From NCBI GenBank assembly GCA_031430015.1, contig JANPAR010000221.1, positions 5,584-69,583 of the forward strand: a DNA stretch of 64,000 nt, in the 5' to 3' direction. This DNA comes from CANJDH01 sp031430015. GTDB taxonomy: Bacteria; Pseudomonadota; Gammaproteobacteria; Burkholderiales; JAEUOS01. Positions within the stretch are counted from its first letter, which is position 1, and every line of letters starts with the position of its first letter. Below are positions 16,540-24,507 of the stretch, piece by piece. A model generated the notes under the pieces. That model was not told the origin of the DNA, did not search any database, and worked only from the letters and a program-made list of their open reading frames with translations. The translations under genes were made by a program, and so were the position numbers.

Positions 16540-17124
16540 ATGAGTGAACCACGCTTGGTCGATCCCGGTGAAGTCGTCATGACCGGGGAAAATTCCTTCA
16601 TCCGCCTCTCGGACGATGGCGGCAAAACACTGGTTGACCGGGTCAGCCATTGGCGCGTGCTGTGGTCACCGGCGGGGCCGGGGCATGCGCTCTTCATCGA
16701 CAGCCCGCTCACCGGCGACGGGCCGGTGGTCTATGCCGACAACATCGGCATGGCGCGCTTTCTGCAGCGCCGCATCGAGTCATTCCTGCACGCCCCTTTC
16801 GGTGATGAATCGCTACCGGTCATCGATGCCGAGTTTGCGCGCACCGGCAATGCACTCGCCACCGTCGAAGAGCGCATTTCGTCCGATGATGGCGAGATCG
16901 TGCTGGCCTGGTGGGATCTCTTGCCGGCGTTCGTGATCACCGTGCCTCCCGGGCAAATGAACCGGCCGCTTGGCGTCTACAGCACCTTTTTTCCGGCACG
17001 CGGCGCGCAGTTGTCAGTGAACGGCGAAGCCGCCACGGCCAAGCCGTTCGCGCAGGATCGCTCTGGCAAGGCGTCCTCAAGCTGTGTGCTGGCGTGGTCG
17101 GAGACCTGGGTGGGGCCGGGCTGA
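16540..17124 (+). CDS. Conserved protein of unknown function linked to the aldolase
   Basis: 194 residues, ATG 16540 behind AGGAGA. I do not recognise the family. It is a soluble protein without signal peptide or membrane segment, with a GPVVYADNIGMARFLQRRIE core and a beta-rich second half (VLAWWDLLPAFVITVPPG, GVYSTFFPARGAQLSVNG). Spacing of 44 bases from the aldolase and the same strand suggest joint transcription. A role tied to the aldolase substrate is only an inference. Confidence 0.7.
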   Translation: MSEPRLVDPGEVVMTGENSFIRLSDDGGKTLVDRVSHWRVLWSPAGPGHALFIDSPLTGDGPVVYADNIGMARFLQRRIESFLHAPFGDESLPVIDAEFARTGNALATVEERISSDDGEIVLAWWDLLPAFVITVPPGQMNRPLGVYSTFFPARGAQLSVNGEAATAKPFAQDRSGKASSSCVLAWSETWVGPG

Positions 17125-17171
17125 GCAGCGCAGCCTGAGCGGCACGGCCTGAGTTCGCGCAGCAGCACCAG

Positions 17172-17202
17172 CCGCAAACCCTTGTCTACCAAGGGTTTGC
17201 GG
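17172..17202. terminator. Perfect 13-bp hairpin between convergent genes
   Basis: CCGCAAACCCTTG and CAAGGGTTTGCGG form a perfect inverted repeat around TCTAC, between convergent genes ending at 17124 and 17231. Only short T runs flank it. A bidirectional terminator is the simplest reading. Its CCAAGGGTTTGC half resembles the dispersed repeat family. Confidence 0.6.
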
Positions 17203-17230
17203 CGTTTGGTCAGCCCGGCGTTCGGTAAGC

Positions 17231-18622
17231 CTAATCGAGCGGTTTCAAGCCTTCCAGCAAGGTCGGGATCAACTCCGAAACCGTCGGGTGGATGTGCATG
17301 GCGCGCCCGATTGCTTCGTACGACAGACCCGCAGTCATGACATCGATGATCGAGTGAATCGCTTCATCGCCCTCGATGCCGAGCAGGGCCGCGCCGAGTA
17401 TTTTTTTCGACTCCGCATCGACCAGCACCTTCATGAATCCTTGCGTCTCGCCGCGTTCGCGCGCACGGCCGACACGTGCCATCGGCATCTTGGCGCGTAG
17501 GGCCTGGCGCCCGCTCTTCTCACAGGCGGCGCGCACTTCGCGCTCGCTCATGCCGACCCGCCCAAGCGGCGGGTCGACGAATAACGCATAGGCGGGGATG
17601 CGCTCGCTCACGCGCCGCGCGCCGCCATCGAGCAGATTGGCGGCCACGATTTCGTAGTCGTTCCACGAGGTATGGGTGAACGCGCCGCGGCCGTTCGCGT
17701 CACCCAGAGCCCAGATGCCGGGCACGTTGGTGCGCAACTCGTCGTCGACGGTGATGAAGCCGCGTGCGTCGACGGCGACGCCGGCCGCCTCCAGCCCGAG
17801 ATCGGCGGTGTTGGGCACGCGCCCCACGGCCACCAGCAAATGGCTGCCCACTAGTTGCTCGTCGGCGTTGCCGCAATTGACGCCTACCGCAACGCCTTCG
17901 CCATGTTTTGATACATTCAAGCAAGTGGCATTGAGCCGGAACTCGATGCCCTCGCGCTCGAGGATGGCGCGGATCGCATCGGAGACATCATCATCTTCGC
18001 GCCCGATCAGGCGTGGGCCTTTTTCGATCACCGTCACCTGCGCACCGAAGCGCCGCATCATCTGCGCAAACTCCAGCCCGATGTAGCTGCCGCCGATGAT
18101 CAAGAGGTGTTGCGGCACGATGTCGAGCTCCATCACGCGTGAGCTGTCAAGCCAGGCCACCTCGTCCAGACCGGGAATGTCGGGCACGCTCGAGCGCCCG
18201 CCAACGTTGATGAAAATCTCCGGCGCTTCGAGCAGCGCGTCGCTCACCCGCACGGACTGCGGCCCTTCGAGGCGCGCATGACCTTGCAACACCGTGAGGC
18301 CGCGCGTCGAGCGCAGCCACTGCTCCACGCCCTTGGTCGACTGGCTCACTACGTCGTTTTTGCGCGCCATGACGCGCGCCATGTCGATGCGGAAGCCGGC
18401 GTCGATCATCACGCCGAAATGGTCGCCGGTACGCGCCACGTGCGCCGCGCGCGCACTCGCTACCAGCGTCTTGGTCGGCACGCAGCCGACGTTCACGCAG
18501 GTGCCGCCGAAACGCTTGCGCTCGATGATGGCGGTGTTGCGCCCCGCTTTGGCGAGGCGCGCGGCAAGTGCGGGACCGGCCTGGCCGGTGCCGATGACGA
18601 TGGCGTCGTATGGGGTGGGCAT
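17231..18622 (-). CDS. FAD-dependent pyridine nucleotide-disulfide oxidoreductase (RclA/mercuric reductase-like)
   Basis: 463 residues from ATG 18622. FAD-binding GTGQAGPALAARLAKAG at the N-terminus, redox-active disulfide GGTCVNVGCVPTK, NAD(P)-binding IIGGSYIGLEFAQMMRRFG, second FAD motif GIWALGDANGRGAFTH and dimer-interface His-Glu in HIHPTVSELIPTLL. No N-terminal HMA domain and no C-terminal vicinal Cys pair, so it is not a typical MerA. The closest plan is the RclA group of reductases active against oxidants or metals. It is an alternative to, but not the same as, dihydrolipoamide dehydrogenase, because no 2-oxoacid dehydrogenase genes are near. Confidence 0.85.
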   Translation of the reverse strand: MPTPYDAIVIGTGQAGPALAARLAKAGRNTAIIERKRFGGTCVNVGCVPTKTLVASARAAHVARTGDHFGVMIDAGFRIDMARVMARKNDVVSQSTKGVEQWLRSTRGLTVLQGHARLEGPQSVRVSDALLEAPEIFINVGGRSSVPDIPGLDEVAWLDSSRVMELDIVPQHLLIIGGSYIGLEFAQMMRRFGAQVTVIEKGPRLIGREDDDVSDAIRAILEREGIEFRLNATCLNVSKHGEGVAVGVNCGNADEQLVGSHLLVAVGRVPNTADLGLEAAGVAVDARGFITVDDELRTNVPGIWALGDANGRGAFTHTSWNDYEIVAANLLDGGARRVSERIPAYALFVDPPLGRVGMSEREVRAACEKSGRQALRAKMPMARVGRARERGETQGFMKVLVDAESKKILGAALLGIEGDEAIHSIIDVMTAGLSYEAIGRAMHIHPTVSELIPTLLEGLKPLD

Positions 18623-18896
18623 GGCGGTTTCTTGGTTAATGTCGGTTAAAGGACGGCCAGGCAAATGCTGTTCATTGTCTGCTTGCGCCACAATACGCCA
18701 ATTCGGATGGGCACTGACAGAATGAGCCTCGCAATCGATCGCGTTCAAAGGAAGTTCAATCAACCGATTGAGTTGGCGCAACATGCGTCGAGCCCAAAGG
18801 TGCGTTGCCCATTCGAGGTAGCCTCGCTTCCACAGCTATACAGCGGGGTGGCGTGATGGCCCGCAATCTGCTGCATCCAACGCAACATTTTCTTGG

Positions 18897-19973
18897 TTGC
18901 GTGACGCGGTGGCGTCCGCCTTGACGCTGCGCAGTTGGCCCGCCTTGCGCGGCGGCCTGTTTGCGCTGGGTGCGGCTCTGTTGTTCGGCGCAAGCACGCC
19001 CCTGGTGCAGCGCTTCGGCCTCAACGTCAGCAGCTTCTGGACTGCGGCGCTGCTGTACGCGGGCGCAGCGCTGGTCGGCGCACTGTCATTGCGTCCCCAG
19101 TCGCAAGAGGCGCGTTTGCGCACGGCTGATCTGCCGCGCCTCGCGGCAATGGCGGCATGCGGCGCTGCGTTGGGGCCGGTGTTGCTGGTCTGGGGCCTGG
19201 CGCATACCAGCGGCACCAGCGCATCCTTGATGCTGACGCTTGAAGCCGTGTTCACCGTGGTTCTCGCGCGCTGGCTGTACGCCGAGCAGATGGACCGCCG
19301 GGTCAAGGCCGCGCTGGGTCTGCTCACTGCGGGGGGTGTGCTGTTGGTACTGGACCAGGCGCAGGCTGCAGGCGACACACAATGGCTCGGCTTGCTGGCC
19401 GTGCTCGGCGCGACGGCAGCGTGGGGGCTGGACAATACCTTGTCGCGCAGCCTTGCGGAGCGCGACCCCGGCCAGGTGGTGCTGGGCAAATCGCTGTTGG
19501 GTGCATTGGCGACCGCCGGTATGGGTTTCGCGTTCGGCGCGCCGCTTCCACCGCGCGATGCGGCGCTGGCGCTGCTGCTAATTGGCGCAACCGGCTATGG
19601 CCTAAGCCTGCGCCTGTATCTGCTGGCGCAGCGCGAATTCGGCGCCGCGCGCACCGGGTCGGTATTTGCATTTGCCCCTTTTCTCGGCGCAGTGCTGGCG
19701 TATGCGCTGGGCGAGCGTGGCGCGTCAGTCTGGCTTATCGCGGGTGCGCTGCTGATGTTGGCCGGTGTGCTGTTGCACCTGATGGAGCGGCACGCGCACG
19801 AGCATGCCCACGAAGCGCTGGAGCACGAGCATGCGCACACCCACGATGACGGGCACCATACCCATCTGCATATGTCACCCTCCGCGGCGGCGCATAGCCA
19901 TCAGCACAGGCATGAACCCCTGGTTCACGTTCATCCGCACACACCGGACGCGCACCACGTCCACCGCCATTGA
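18897..19973 (+). CDS. EamA/DMT-family transporter with His-rich cytoplasmic or periplasmic tail
   Basis: About 358 residues. Ten predicted membrane segments in two EamA repeats span roughly residues 18-295 (first repeat with FGASTPLVQRFGL, second with ATAAWGLDNTLSRSL). The last 63 residues are a soluble tail with about 23 His, in patterns such as HAHEHAH and HSHQHRH, as seen in metal-linked transporters. That suggests binding of Ni, Co or Zn (inference). The start is uncertain: TTG 18897 or GTG 18909, neither with a clear ribosome site. The 274-bp gap before it shows no feature I can name. Confidence 0.82.
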   Translation: MRDAVASALTLRSWPALRGGLFALGAALLFGASTPLVQRFGLNVSSFWTAALLYAGAALVGALSLRPQSQEARLRTADLPRLAAMAACGAALGPVLLVWGLAHTSGTSASLMLTLEAVFTVVLARWLYAEQMDRRVKAALGLLTAGGVLLVLDQAQAAGDTQWLGLLAVLGATAAWGLDNTLSRSLAERDPGQVVLGKSLLGALATAGMGFAFGAPLPPRDAALALLLIGATGYGLSLRLYLLAQREFGAARTGSVFAFAPFLGAVLAYALGERGASVWLIAGALLMLAGVLLHLMERHAHEHAHEALEHEHAHTHDDGHHTHLHMSPSAAAHSHQHRHEPLVHVHPHTPDAHHVHRH

Positions 19974-19995
19974 TTCCCGCAAAAGGCGGCTCCAG

Positions 19996-20019
19996 GAGGC
20001 GCTCGTACCAACGCTTTCC
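19996..20019 (+). repeat. Dispersed element copy, degenerate
   Basis: GAGGCGCTCGTACCAACGCTTTCC, just after the transporter stop. It differs from the core at two or three positions. Confidence 0.55.
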
Positions 20020-20034
20020 ATGATGTTGTCATGA

Positions 20035-20059
20035 AGAGTGGCTCGCACCAAGGCGTTTT
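20035..20059 (+). repeat. Dispersed element copy
   Basis: AGAGTGGCTCGCACCAAGGCGTTTT, 16 bases after the previous copy, forming a tandem pair before the LemA operon. Confidence 0.6.
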
Positions 20060-20212
20060 GCCCGGCTCCATGCTGGCTTGCCGTCTCTCGCAGGAACGCA
20101 CCGGCTCTTGATCTGCCTCAACCAGCCCCGATCTTCAGGGTGCATCATCCAATCCATAATGGCCTTTGGGCTGCACCGCATTGTTGAAATGCATATTCTT
20201 GGAGAACACAGC

Positions 20213-20875
20213 ATGCGCAAACTATTGATGGCATTCATCGCCGGGTTGTCCTTGACCCTCAGCGGTTGCGGCTACAACGATTTCCAGCGCGGTGACGAAG
20301 CCGTCAAGGCGAGCTGGTCCGAGGTGGTGAACCAGTACCAGCGCCGCGCTGACCTGGTGCCCAACCTGGTCAACATCGTCAAGGCAGAGGCCAACTTTGA
20401 ACAAACCACGCTCACCAAAGTGATTGAGGCGCGCTCCAGGGCCACCTCGATCCAGGCGACGCCGGAGCTGATCAACGATCCGGCTGCTTTCCAGAAATTC
20501 CAGGCGGCGCAGGGGGAATTGTCAGGCGCGCTGTCGCGTTTGCTGGTGGTCACGGAGAATTACCCGAACCTCAAGGCCAACCAGGGATTTCGCGACTTGC
20601 AGGCGCAGCTGGAAGGCACGGAAAACCGCATCACCGTGGCGCGCAACCGCTACATCAAGTCGGTGCAGGAATACAACGTGACGGTGCGCTCGTTCCCGTC
20701 GAACCTGACGGCGATGGTGTTCGGCTACAAAGACAAGCCCAACTTCACGGTGGAAAACGAGAAGGCGATTTCGGTTGCGCCCAAGGTTGACTTTGACGCT
20801 CCCAAGGCTGCGCCTGCCGCCCCCGTCGCACCCGCCGCACCAGCGGCTCCTGCTGGAGTAGCAGCGCCCAAGTGA
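20213..20875 (+). CDS. lemA: LemA-family lipoprotein
   Basis: 220 residues from ATG 20213 with GGAGAA upstream. The N-terminus MRKLLMAFIAGLSLTLSGCG carries a lipobox with Cys19, so the protein is lipidated, unlike most single-pass LemA proteins. The LemA helical core is clear: YNDFQRGDEAVKASWSEVVNQYQRRADLVPNLVNIV, then ENYPNLKANQGFRDLQAQLEGTENRI, with a coiled-coil character. The C-terminus is an Ala-Pro-rich linker (PAAPVAPAAPAAPAG). Its stop overlaps the GTG start of the TPM gene by four bases, so the two are translationally coupled. Confidence 0.9.
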   Translation: MRKLLMAFIAGLSLTLSGCGYNDFQRGDEAVKASWSEVVNQYQRRADLVPNLVNIVKAEANFEQTTLTKVIEARSRATSIQATPELINDPAAFQKFQAAQGELSGALSRLLVVTENYPNLKANQGFRDLQAQLEGTENRITVARNRYIKSVQEYNVTVRSFPSNLTAMVFGYKDKPNFTVENEKAISVAPKVDFDAPKAAPAAPVAPAAPAAPAGVAAPK

Positions 20876-21753
20876 CAACACTTTTCAGGCGCACGCAGGC
20901 GCGCCGGCCGCCGCTTGCATGGGCGGCCGCCTTCATGGTGGCACTCGCGCTGTTCTGTTCGTGGAGCGCCATTGCCCAGACAGCAGTACCTGCGCTTTCA
21001 GGGCGCGTGGTCGACCAAACCGGCACCCTCAACCGCGACCAGAAGGCAGCGCTCGAACAAACCTTGCAGGCGTTTGAAGCGCGCAAGGGTAGCCAGGTGG
21101 CGGTGTTGCTGGTGCCGACCACCGAGCCGGAGACCATTGAACAGTTTTCCCTGCGCGTCGCCGAGCAATGGAAGCTGGGCCGAAAAAAAGTGGATGACGG
21201 TGCCCTGCTGATCGTTGCAAAGAATGACCGCACCCTGCGCATTGAAGTCGGTTACGGCCTCGAAGGCGCACTCGGTGATCTGGTGGCCAAACGCATCGTA
21301 AGCGACGTGATCGTGCCACGCTTCAAGCAGCAGGATTTTGCCGGCGGCATCGCGGCCGGGGTCGACCAGATGATTCGCGTCATCGACGGCGAGGCCCTAC
21401 CGCCCCCGCGCGCTGCCTCCCGCAGCAGCAGCCTGGGCGACCTTGAGCAGTATGCGCCGATCCTGTTCGTGCTGGCCATGGTGGCAGGCGGGATTCTGCG
21501 CTCGATGCTGGGTCGATTTCCCGGTGCACTGGTCACCGGCGGCGTGGTCGCGGTGTTGGCGTGGTTCCTGGTGGGTGCGATCTCCATCGCCCTGATCGCC
21601 GGCGTGATTGCTCTGGTGGTCACGCTTACCGGCGGCGGGCGCGGCATCGGCGGCTTTGGCGGTGGCAGCATCGGCGGCCGGGGCGGCAGTTCCGGTGGCT
21701 TCGGTGGCGGCGGCGGCAGTTTTGGCGGCGGTGGCGCCTCGGGCCGATGGTAA
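20872..21753 (+). CDS. TPM-domain membrane protein (YgcG-like) with Gly-rich tail
   Basis: 293 residues, GTG 20872 overlapping the LemA stop. A signal segment precedes a TPM domain at about 40-170 (VVDQTGTLNRDQKAALEQTL, GSQVAVLLVPTTEPETIEQF, IEVGYGLEGALGDLVAKRI). Two or three hydrophobic helices follow at 195-255, then a low-complexity Gly/Ser tail (GGFGGGGGSFGGGG) ending at residue 293. This is the usual LemA partner; such pairs are associated with envelope stress, but the mechanism is unknown. Confidence 0.9.
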   Translation: MTTLFRRTQARRPPLAWAAAFMVALALFCSWSAIAQTAVPALSGRVVDQTGTLNRDQKAALEQTLQAFEARKGSQVAVLLVPTTEPETIEQFSLRVAEQWKLGRKKVDDGALLIVAKNDRTLRIEVGYGLEGALGDLVAKRIVSDVIVPRFKQQDFAGGIAAGVDQMIRVIDGEALPPPRAASRSSSLGDLEQYAPILFVLAMVAGGILRSMLGRFPGALVTGGVVAVLAWFLVGAISIALIAGVIALVVTLTGGGRGIGGFGGGSIGGRGGSSGGFGGGGGSFGGGGASGRW

Positions 21754-21771
21754 ACGGGTAGGCGGACAACC

Positions 21772-22272
21772 ATGATGAACATCAAACGCATTGCCCGGCA
21801 TCTGGCCATGACGCATTGGCAGGTCAATCGCACCTTCCGGCTTCATGCGCTGCGTGCAATTGAAAACGCCATCAAGGCGAGCGAAGCCGCGCATACCGGT
21901 GAAATCCGCTTTGTGATCGAAGGCGCGCTTGATGGTGCCGCGCTGTGGCACGGACAGTCGGCCCGTGCGCGTGCGATTGACGTGTTCTCGCAACTGCGCG
22001 TGTGGGACACCGAGCACAACAATGGCCTGCTGATCTACGTGTTGCTGGCCGATCGCGATGTCGAGATCGTGGCCGACCGCGGCGTTCATGCCAAAGTGGG
22101 CACGCCGCAATGGGAAACCATTTGCCGCGCGATCGAAGGCGCCTTCAAGGCAGGGAAGTATGAGGCCGGGGTGGTCGCGGGCATCCATGCCGCAACGGGG
22201 CATCTGGTGAAGCATTTCCCGGCTGCCGGCGCAAACCCGAACGAGCTGCCGGACAAGCCGGTTATTCTTTAA
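21772..22272 (+). CDS. TPM-domain protein, second copy
   Basis: 166 residues, ATG 21772, 18 bases after the first TPM gene. It lacks an N-terminal signal and ends without a Gly-rich tail. TPM features: AIEAAIKASEAAHTGEIRF-like helix (here NAIKASEAAHTGEIRFVIE), ARAIDVFSQLRVWDTEHNNGLLIYVLLADRDVEIVADRG. This is the standard third gene of LemA-TPM-TPM operons and is expected to act at the membrane with its neighbours. Confidence 0.88.
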   Translation: MMNIKRIARHLAMTHWQVNRTFRLHALRAIENAIKASEAAHTGEIRFVIEGALDGAALWHGQSARARAIDVFSQLRVWDTEHNNGLLIYVLLADRDVEIVADRGVHAKVGTPQWETICRAIEGAFKAGKYEAGVVAGIHAATGHLVKHFPAAGANPNELPDKPVIL

Positions 22273-22305
22273 CGCGACGCTGCTCCGCTGCAAGGCAATG
22301 CCACA

Positions 22306-22346
22306 AGAACCGCTCCCATACGGTTTGAGGCGAATTCTCCTCTGCA
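22306..22346 (+). repeat. Dispersed element, long form copy A
   Basis: AGAACCGCTCCCATACGGTT is followed by a shared extension GGCGAATTCTCCTCTGC. The same long form recurs at 23526-23570, so these two copies bracket the HTH gene and the debris next to it. Confidence 0.7.
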
Positions 22347-22447
22347 GCCTAAGGCCTGTCCTGCAGCACCCGCAGCACGCGCACAGCGGTTAGAGCGCGG
22401 CGCGATGCCGCTTCAACAACGGCAATCAGTCAAGCAGCGCGGACTTT

Positions 22448-22529
22448 ATTCTCAATTCAAGAAATAAGAATATTGACAAAAATATGTTTATAAACATATA
22501 ATTAAAAATAAAATTCTCAATTCAAGAAT
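22448..22529 (+). promoter_or_regulatory. Promoter with palindromic operator and direct repeats for the HTH gene
   Basis: In an AT-rich island, TTGACA (22473-22478) and TATAAT (22497-22502) lie 18 bp apart. Between them and overlapping the -10 is a perfect 18-bp palindrome, ATATGTTTATAAACATAT (22482-22499). The 15-base word ATTCTCAATTCAAGA occurs twice, at 22448 and 22513, the second ending about ten bases before the start codon. The layout fits autoregulation by the downstream winged-helix protein (inference). Confidence 0.75.
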
Positions 22530-22536
22530 AGAGAAT

Positions 22537-23082
22537 ATGCCGAAATCGACGAATCGCCAGGCGAGCCTCAAACCGCAGGATTTATACGTTCTGCTGGCCA
22601 TGCTTGCGCGCGACCCGGCGGCGTCAGGGGCGGTGAGCAATACTGGTCTGGCAGCGCAAACCGGTTTGGCCGCGTCGGCAGTGCATGCCTCGTTGAAGCG
22701 CGCAGTGGCAGCACGCCTGGCGGTGTTTCAGGAGCGCCGCCCGGTATTGCTCAAAACGCAACTGCGCGAGTTTTTGCTGCACGGTGCCAAATATGCATTT
22801 GCGCCGGTGGCAAGTTCGCTCACGCGTGGTGTGCCTACCGGCTACGCAGCGCCACCACTCAACACCATCATCGCGCCATCAAGCGACCCGCCGCCGGTGT
22901 GGCCGCACGCCACCGGCACGGTGCGTGGCATTGGCATTGCGCCACTCTACCCCTCTGTGCCGGCCGCCGCCCTGCGCGATGCGCGTCTCCACGCAGTGCT
23001 CGCGCTGTTCGACGCCCTGCGCGCAGGCCAGGCGCGCGAGCGCGACGCCGCCATGCGTCTGCTCGATGGCTATTTCCAATGA
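22537..23082 (+). CDS. Winged-helix DNA-binding protein, probable autoregulator
   Basis: 181 residues, ATG 22537. Residues 12-75 form a helix-turn-helix (DLYVLLAMLARDPA, GLAAQTGLAASAVHASLKRAVAARLAV). The second half is a conserved-looking effector region with LREFLLHGAKYAFAP, TRGVPTGYAAPPL, PPPVWPHATGTVRGIGIAPLYPSVP. From memory, similar proteins are found as first genes of two-gene units with a nucleotidyltransferase-like partner. Here only a short overlapping ORF follows. The upstream region is strongly AT-rich, unlike the GC-rich surroundings, which suggests an acquired cassette. Confidence 0.75.
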   Translation: MPKSTNRQASLKPQDLYVLLAMLARDPAASGAVSNTGLAAQTGLAASAVHASLKRAVAARLAVFQERRPVLLKTQLREFLLHGAKYAFAPVASSLTRGVPTGYAAPPLNTIIAPSSDPPPVWPHATGTVRGIGIAPLYPSVPAAALRDARLHAVLALFDALRAGQARERDAAMRLLDGYFQ

Positions 23083-23284
23083 AAGCGCAAGACCCGAACT
23101 GAGAGATGAAGTAGCCGGTGCGCCTGCTGAACTGCGCGCCTATGCAGCGGGCCGCTGTGCAGCGCTGCTCAACGCGCCGGCCTTCCTCGATGCCTTGCCG
23201 GGCCTGATCTTTCCCGATGAATCGCAAGCCGCACGCTTGACGATTTTGACGCAGCGGCTGGAGCAATTGGCGGCGCTGGCATAG
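23066..23284 (+). CDS. Small overlapping ORF downstream of the HTH gene; possible partner remnant
   Basis: 72 residues from ATG 23066, overlapping the end of the HTH gene by 17 bases. The sequence (AAGRCAALLNAPAFLDALPG, ESQAARLTILTQRLEQLAAL) is helical and looks like the C-terminus of a larger partner rather than a complete enzyme; I recall similar ends in nucleotidyltransferase-type partners but cannot confirm this. Real translation is plausible because of the coupling. Treat as a putative gene or a truncated remnant. Confidence 0.5.
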   Translation: MAISNESARPELRDEVAGAPAELRAYAAGRCAALLNAPAFLDALPGLIFPDESQAARLTILTQRLEQLAALA

Positions 23285-23285
23285 C

Positions 23286-23519
23286 GCTGCGCGTGGTCAA
23301 GAATGACCGCACCATGCAGATTGAAGAGGGCTACGGCACCGGAGGCGCGCTTGATGGAAGGCGCGCTTGACAGAAGGCGCTATGGGCGAGGGCAATTTCG
23401 GCATCAAGGTTGATGCGCGTGCGCAGTATTTGCGGCTGACGCCCGATATCCTCACGCGTCCCGCAGAGATCACGGATGCGGCGGCGGCAGTTGCACGCGC
23501 ATGCCGCGCCCTCGGGTAA
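23286..23519 (+). pseudogene. Gene debris: partial TPM copy and an unrelated C-terminal fragment
   Basis: At 23290-23350 the reading VVKNDRTMQIEEGYGTGGAL closely matches IVAKNDRTLRIEVGYGLEGAL of the TPM gene at 20872, so it is a partial duplicate. From 23382 to 23519 an ATG-initiated frame gives about 45 residues (KVDARAQYLRLTPDILTRPA, then an Ala-rich helix), which looks like the C-terminal end of a larger enzyme, possibly of aminotransferase type. Neither piece is a complete gene. Confidence 0.6.
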
Positions 23520-23525
23520 TGCACC

Positions 23526-23570
23526 AAGAGCTCCTCCCACCAACGGTTTTCGGCGAATTCCCCTCTGCGG
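23526..23570 (+). repeat. Dispersed element, long form copy B
   Basis: AGAGCTCCTCCCACCAACGG, then TTTTCGGCGAATTCCCCTCTGC. This matches the long form at 22306-22346 and ends one base before the patatin stop codon. Confidence 0.75.
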
Positions 23571-23571
23571 A

Positions 23572-24507
23572 TTAACGCGTATCCGGCCGCGCCAGCAGCG
23601 CACGCACGGCCGGCAATGTGCGCCGCGCCGCCGCTTCACCAGCGGCAATCAGCATTTCACGATCCTTGAATCCGTATTGGGTGGTGGTGACCGGAATATC
23701 CGGCGCGATCACCAGATCAGCGGCGCTGATTTCAGTTTCCTTCAACCGCCAGGTCTGCACCAGAAAGGTCTGGAACATCACGTCAATGGGCGAGCGCAGC
23801 GTGCCGCTGTCGGCCGGCGGATAGATGACGTCGACGGCGATCACGACACGCGCGCCGAGCCCGCGCGCGATGCGTGCCCGCAACGGGCTCGATAGCCCCC
23901 CGTCTGCATACAACTTGCCCTGGATTTCCACCGGATCGAACACGCCGGGAACCGCGCTGGACGCGTGCACAGCATGGCCAGCGTCGCCACGCGTGAACGC
24001 GACGGCATTGCCGCTGCCCATATCAGTTGCCACCGCGGCAAACGGGATCGGCATTTTCTCGATCGGGCGGTGGCCGACATGCTCGCCAACGAACCCATGC
24101 AGGGCGTTGCCGGCCAGCAGGCCCAGGCTTTTCAGGCGCAGCAGGCGCGACCAGTCGGCGTCCGAAGTGAAGACACCGTCGGCCTGATGAGTCAGAGCTT
24201 CGAGCGCGGCGGCTTTCATGCCGGAGGCGTACAGGGCCCCGACGATGCTGCCGCCGCTGGTGCCGACGATCAGATCTGGGCGGATGCCGGCTTCTCCCAA
24301 AACCTTGAGGACCCCGTTGTGGGCGAAGGCGCGCGCCGCGCCGCCCGACAAGACCAGTGCCATCGCTTGTCCGCCAAGTGGTTTGGCGCGCGGTGCGGCG
24401 TGCGGCGGATCGACCACCTCGGGCATGCGGGGGGTGAGGAAGGCGCAGCTTGTCAACAAGGCGGCGGCGCATGCGCAGACCAGCGCCGATTCAAATCGTC
24501 GATGCAT
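23572..24507 (-). CDS. Patatin-like phospholipase, lipoprotein
   Basis: 311 residues, ATG 24507, overlapping the cusA end by 17 bases. N-terminal lipobox LLTSCA places it in the envelope. Patatin motifs are complete: oxyanion SGGAARAFAHNGVL near 54, nucleophile GTSGGS near 82, and the catalytic Asp in YADGGLSSPL. It resembles the RssA/NTE branch that hydrolyses phospholipids or lysophospholipids. It is the last gene downstream of the Cus operon; whether it shares that transcript is likely by overlap but not proven. Confidence 0.88.
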   Translation of the reverse strand: MHRRFESALVCACAAALLTSCAFLTPRMPEVVDPPHAAPRAKPLGGQAMALVLSGGAARAFAHNGVLKVLGEAGIRPDLIVGTSGGSIVGALYASGMKAAALEALTHQADGVFTSDADWSRLLRLKSLGLLAGNALHGFVGEHVGHRPIEKMPIPFAAVATDMGSGNAVAFTRGDAGHAVHASSAVPGVFDPVEIQGKLYADGGLSSPLRARIARGLGARVVIAVDVIYPPADSGTLRSPIDVMFQTFLVQTWRLKETEISAADLVIAPDIPVTTTQYGFKDREMLIAAGEAAARRTLPAVRALLARPDTR

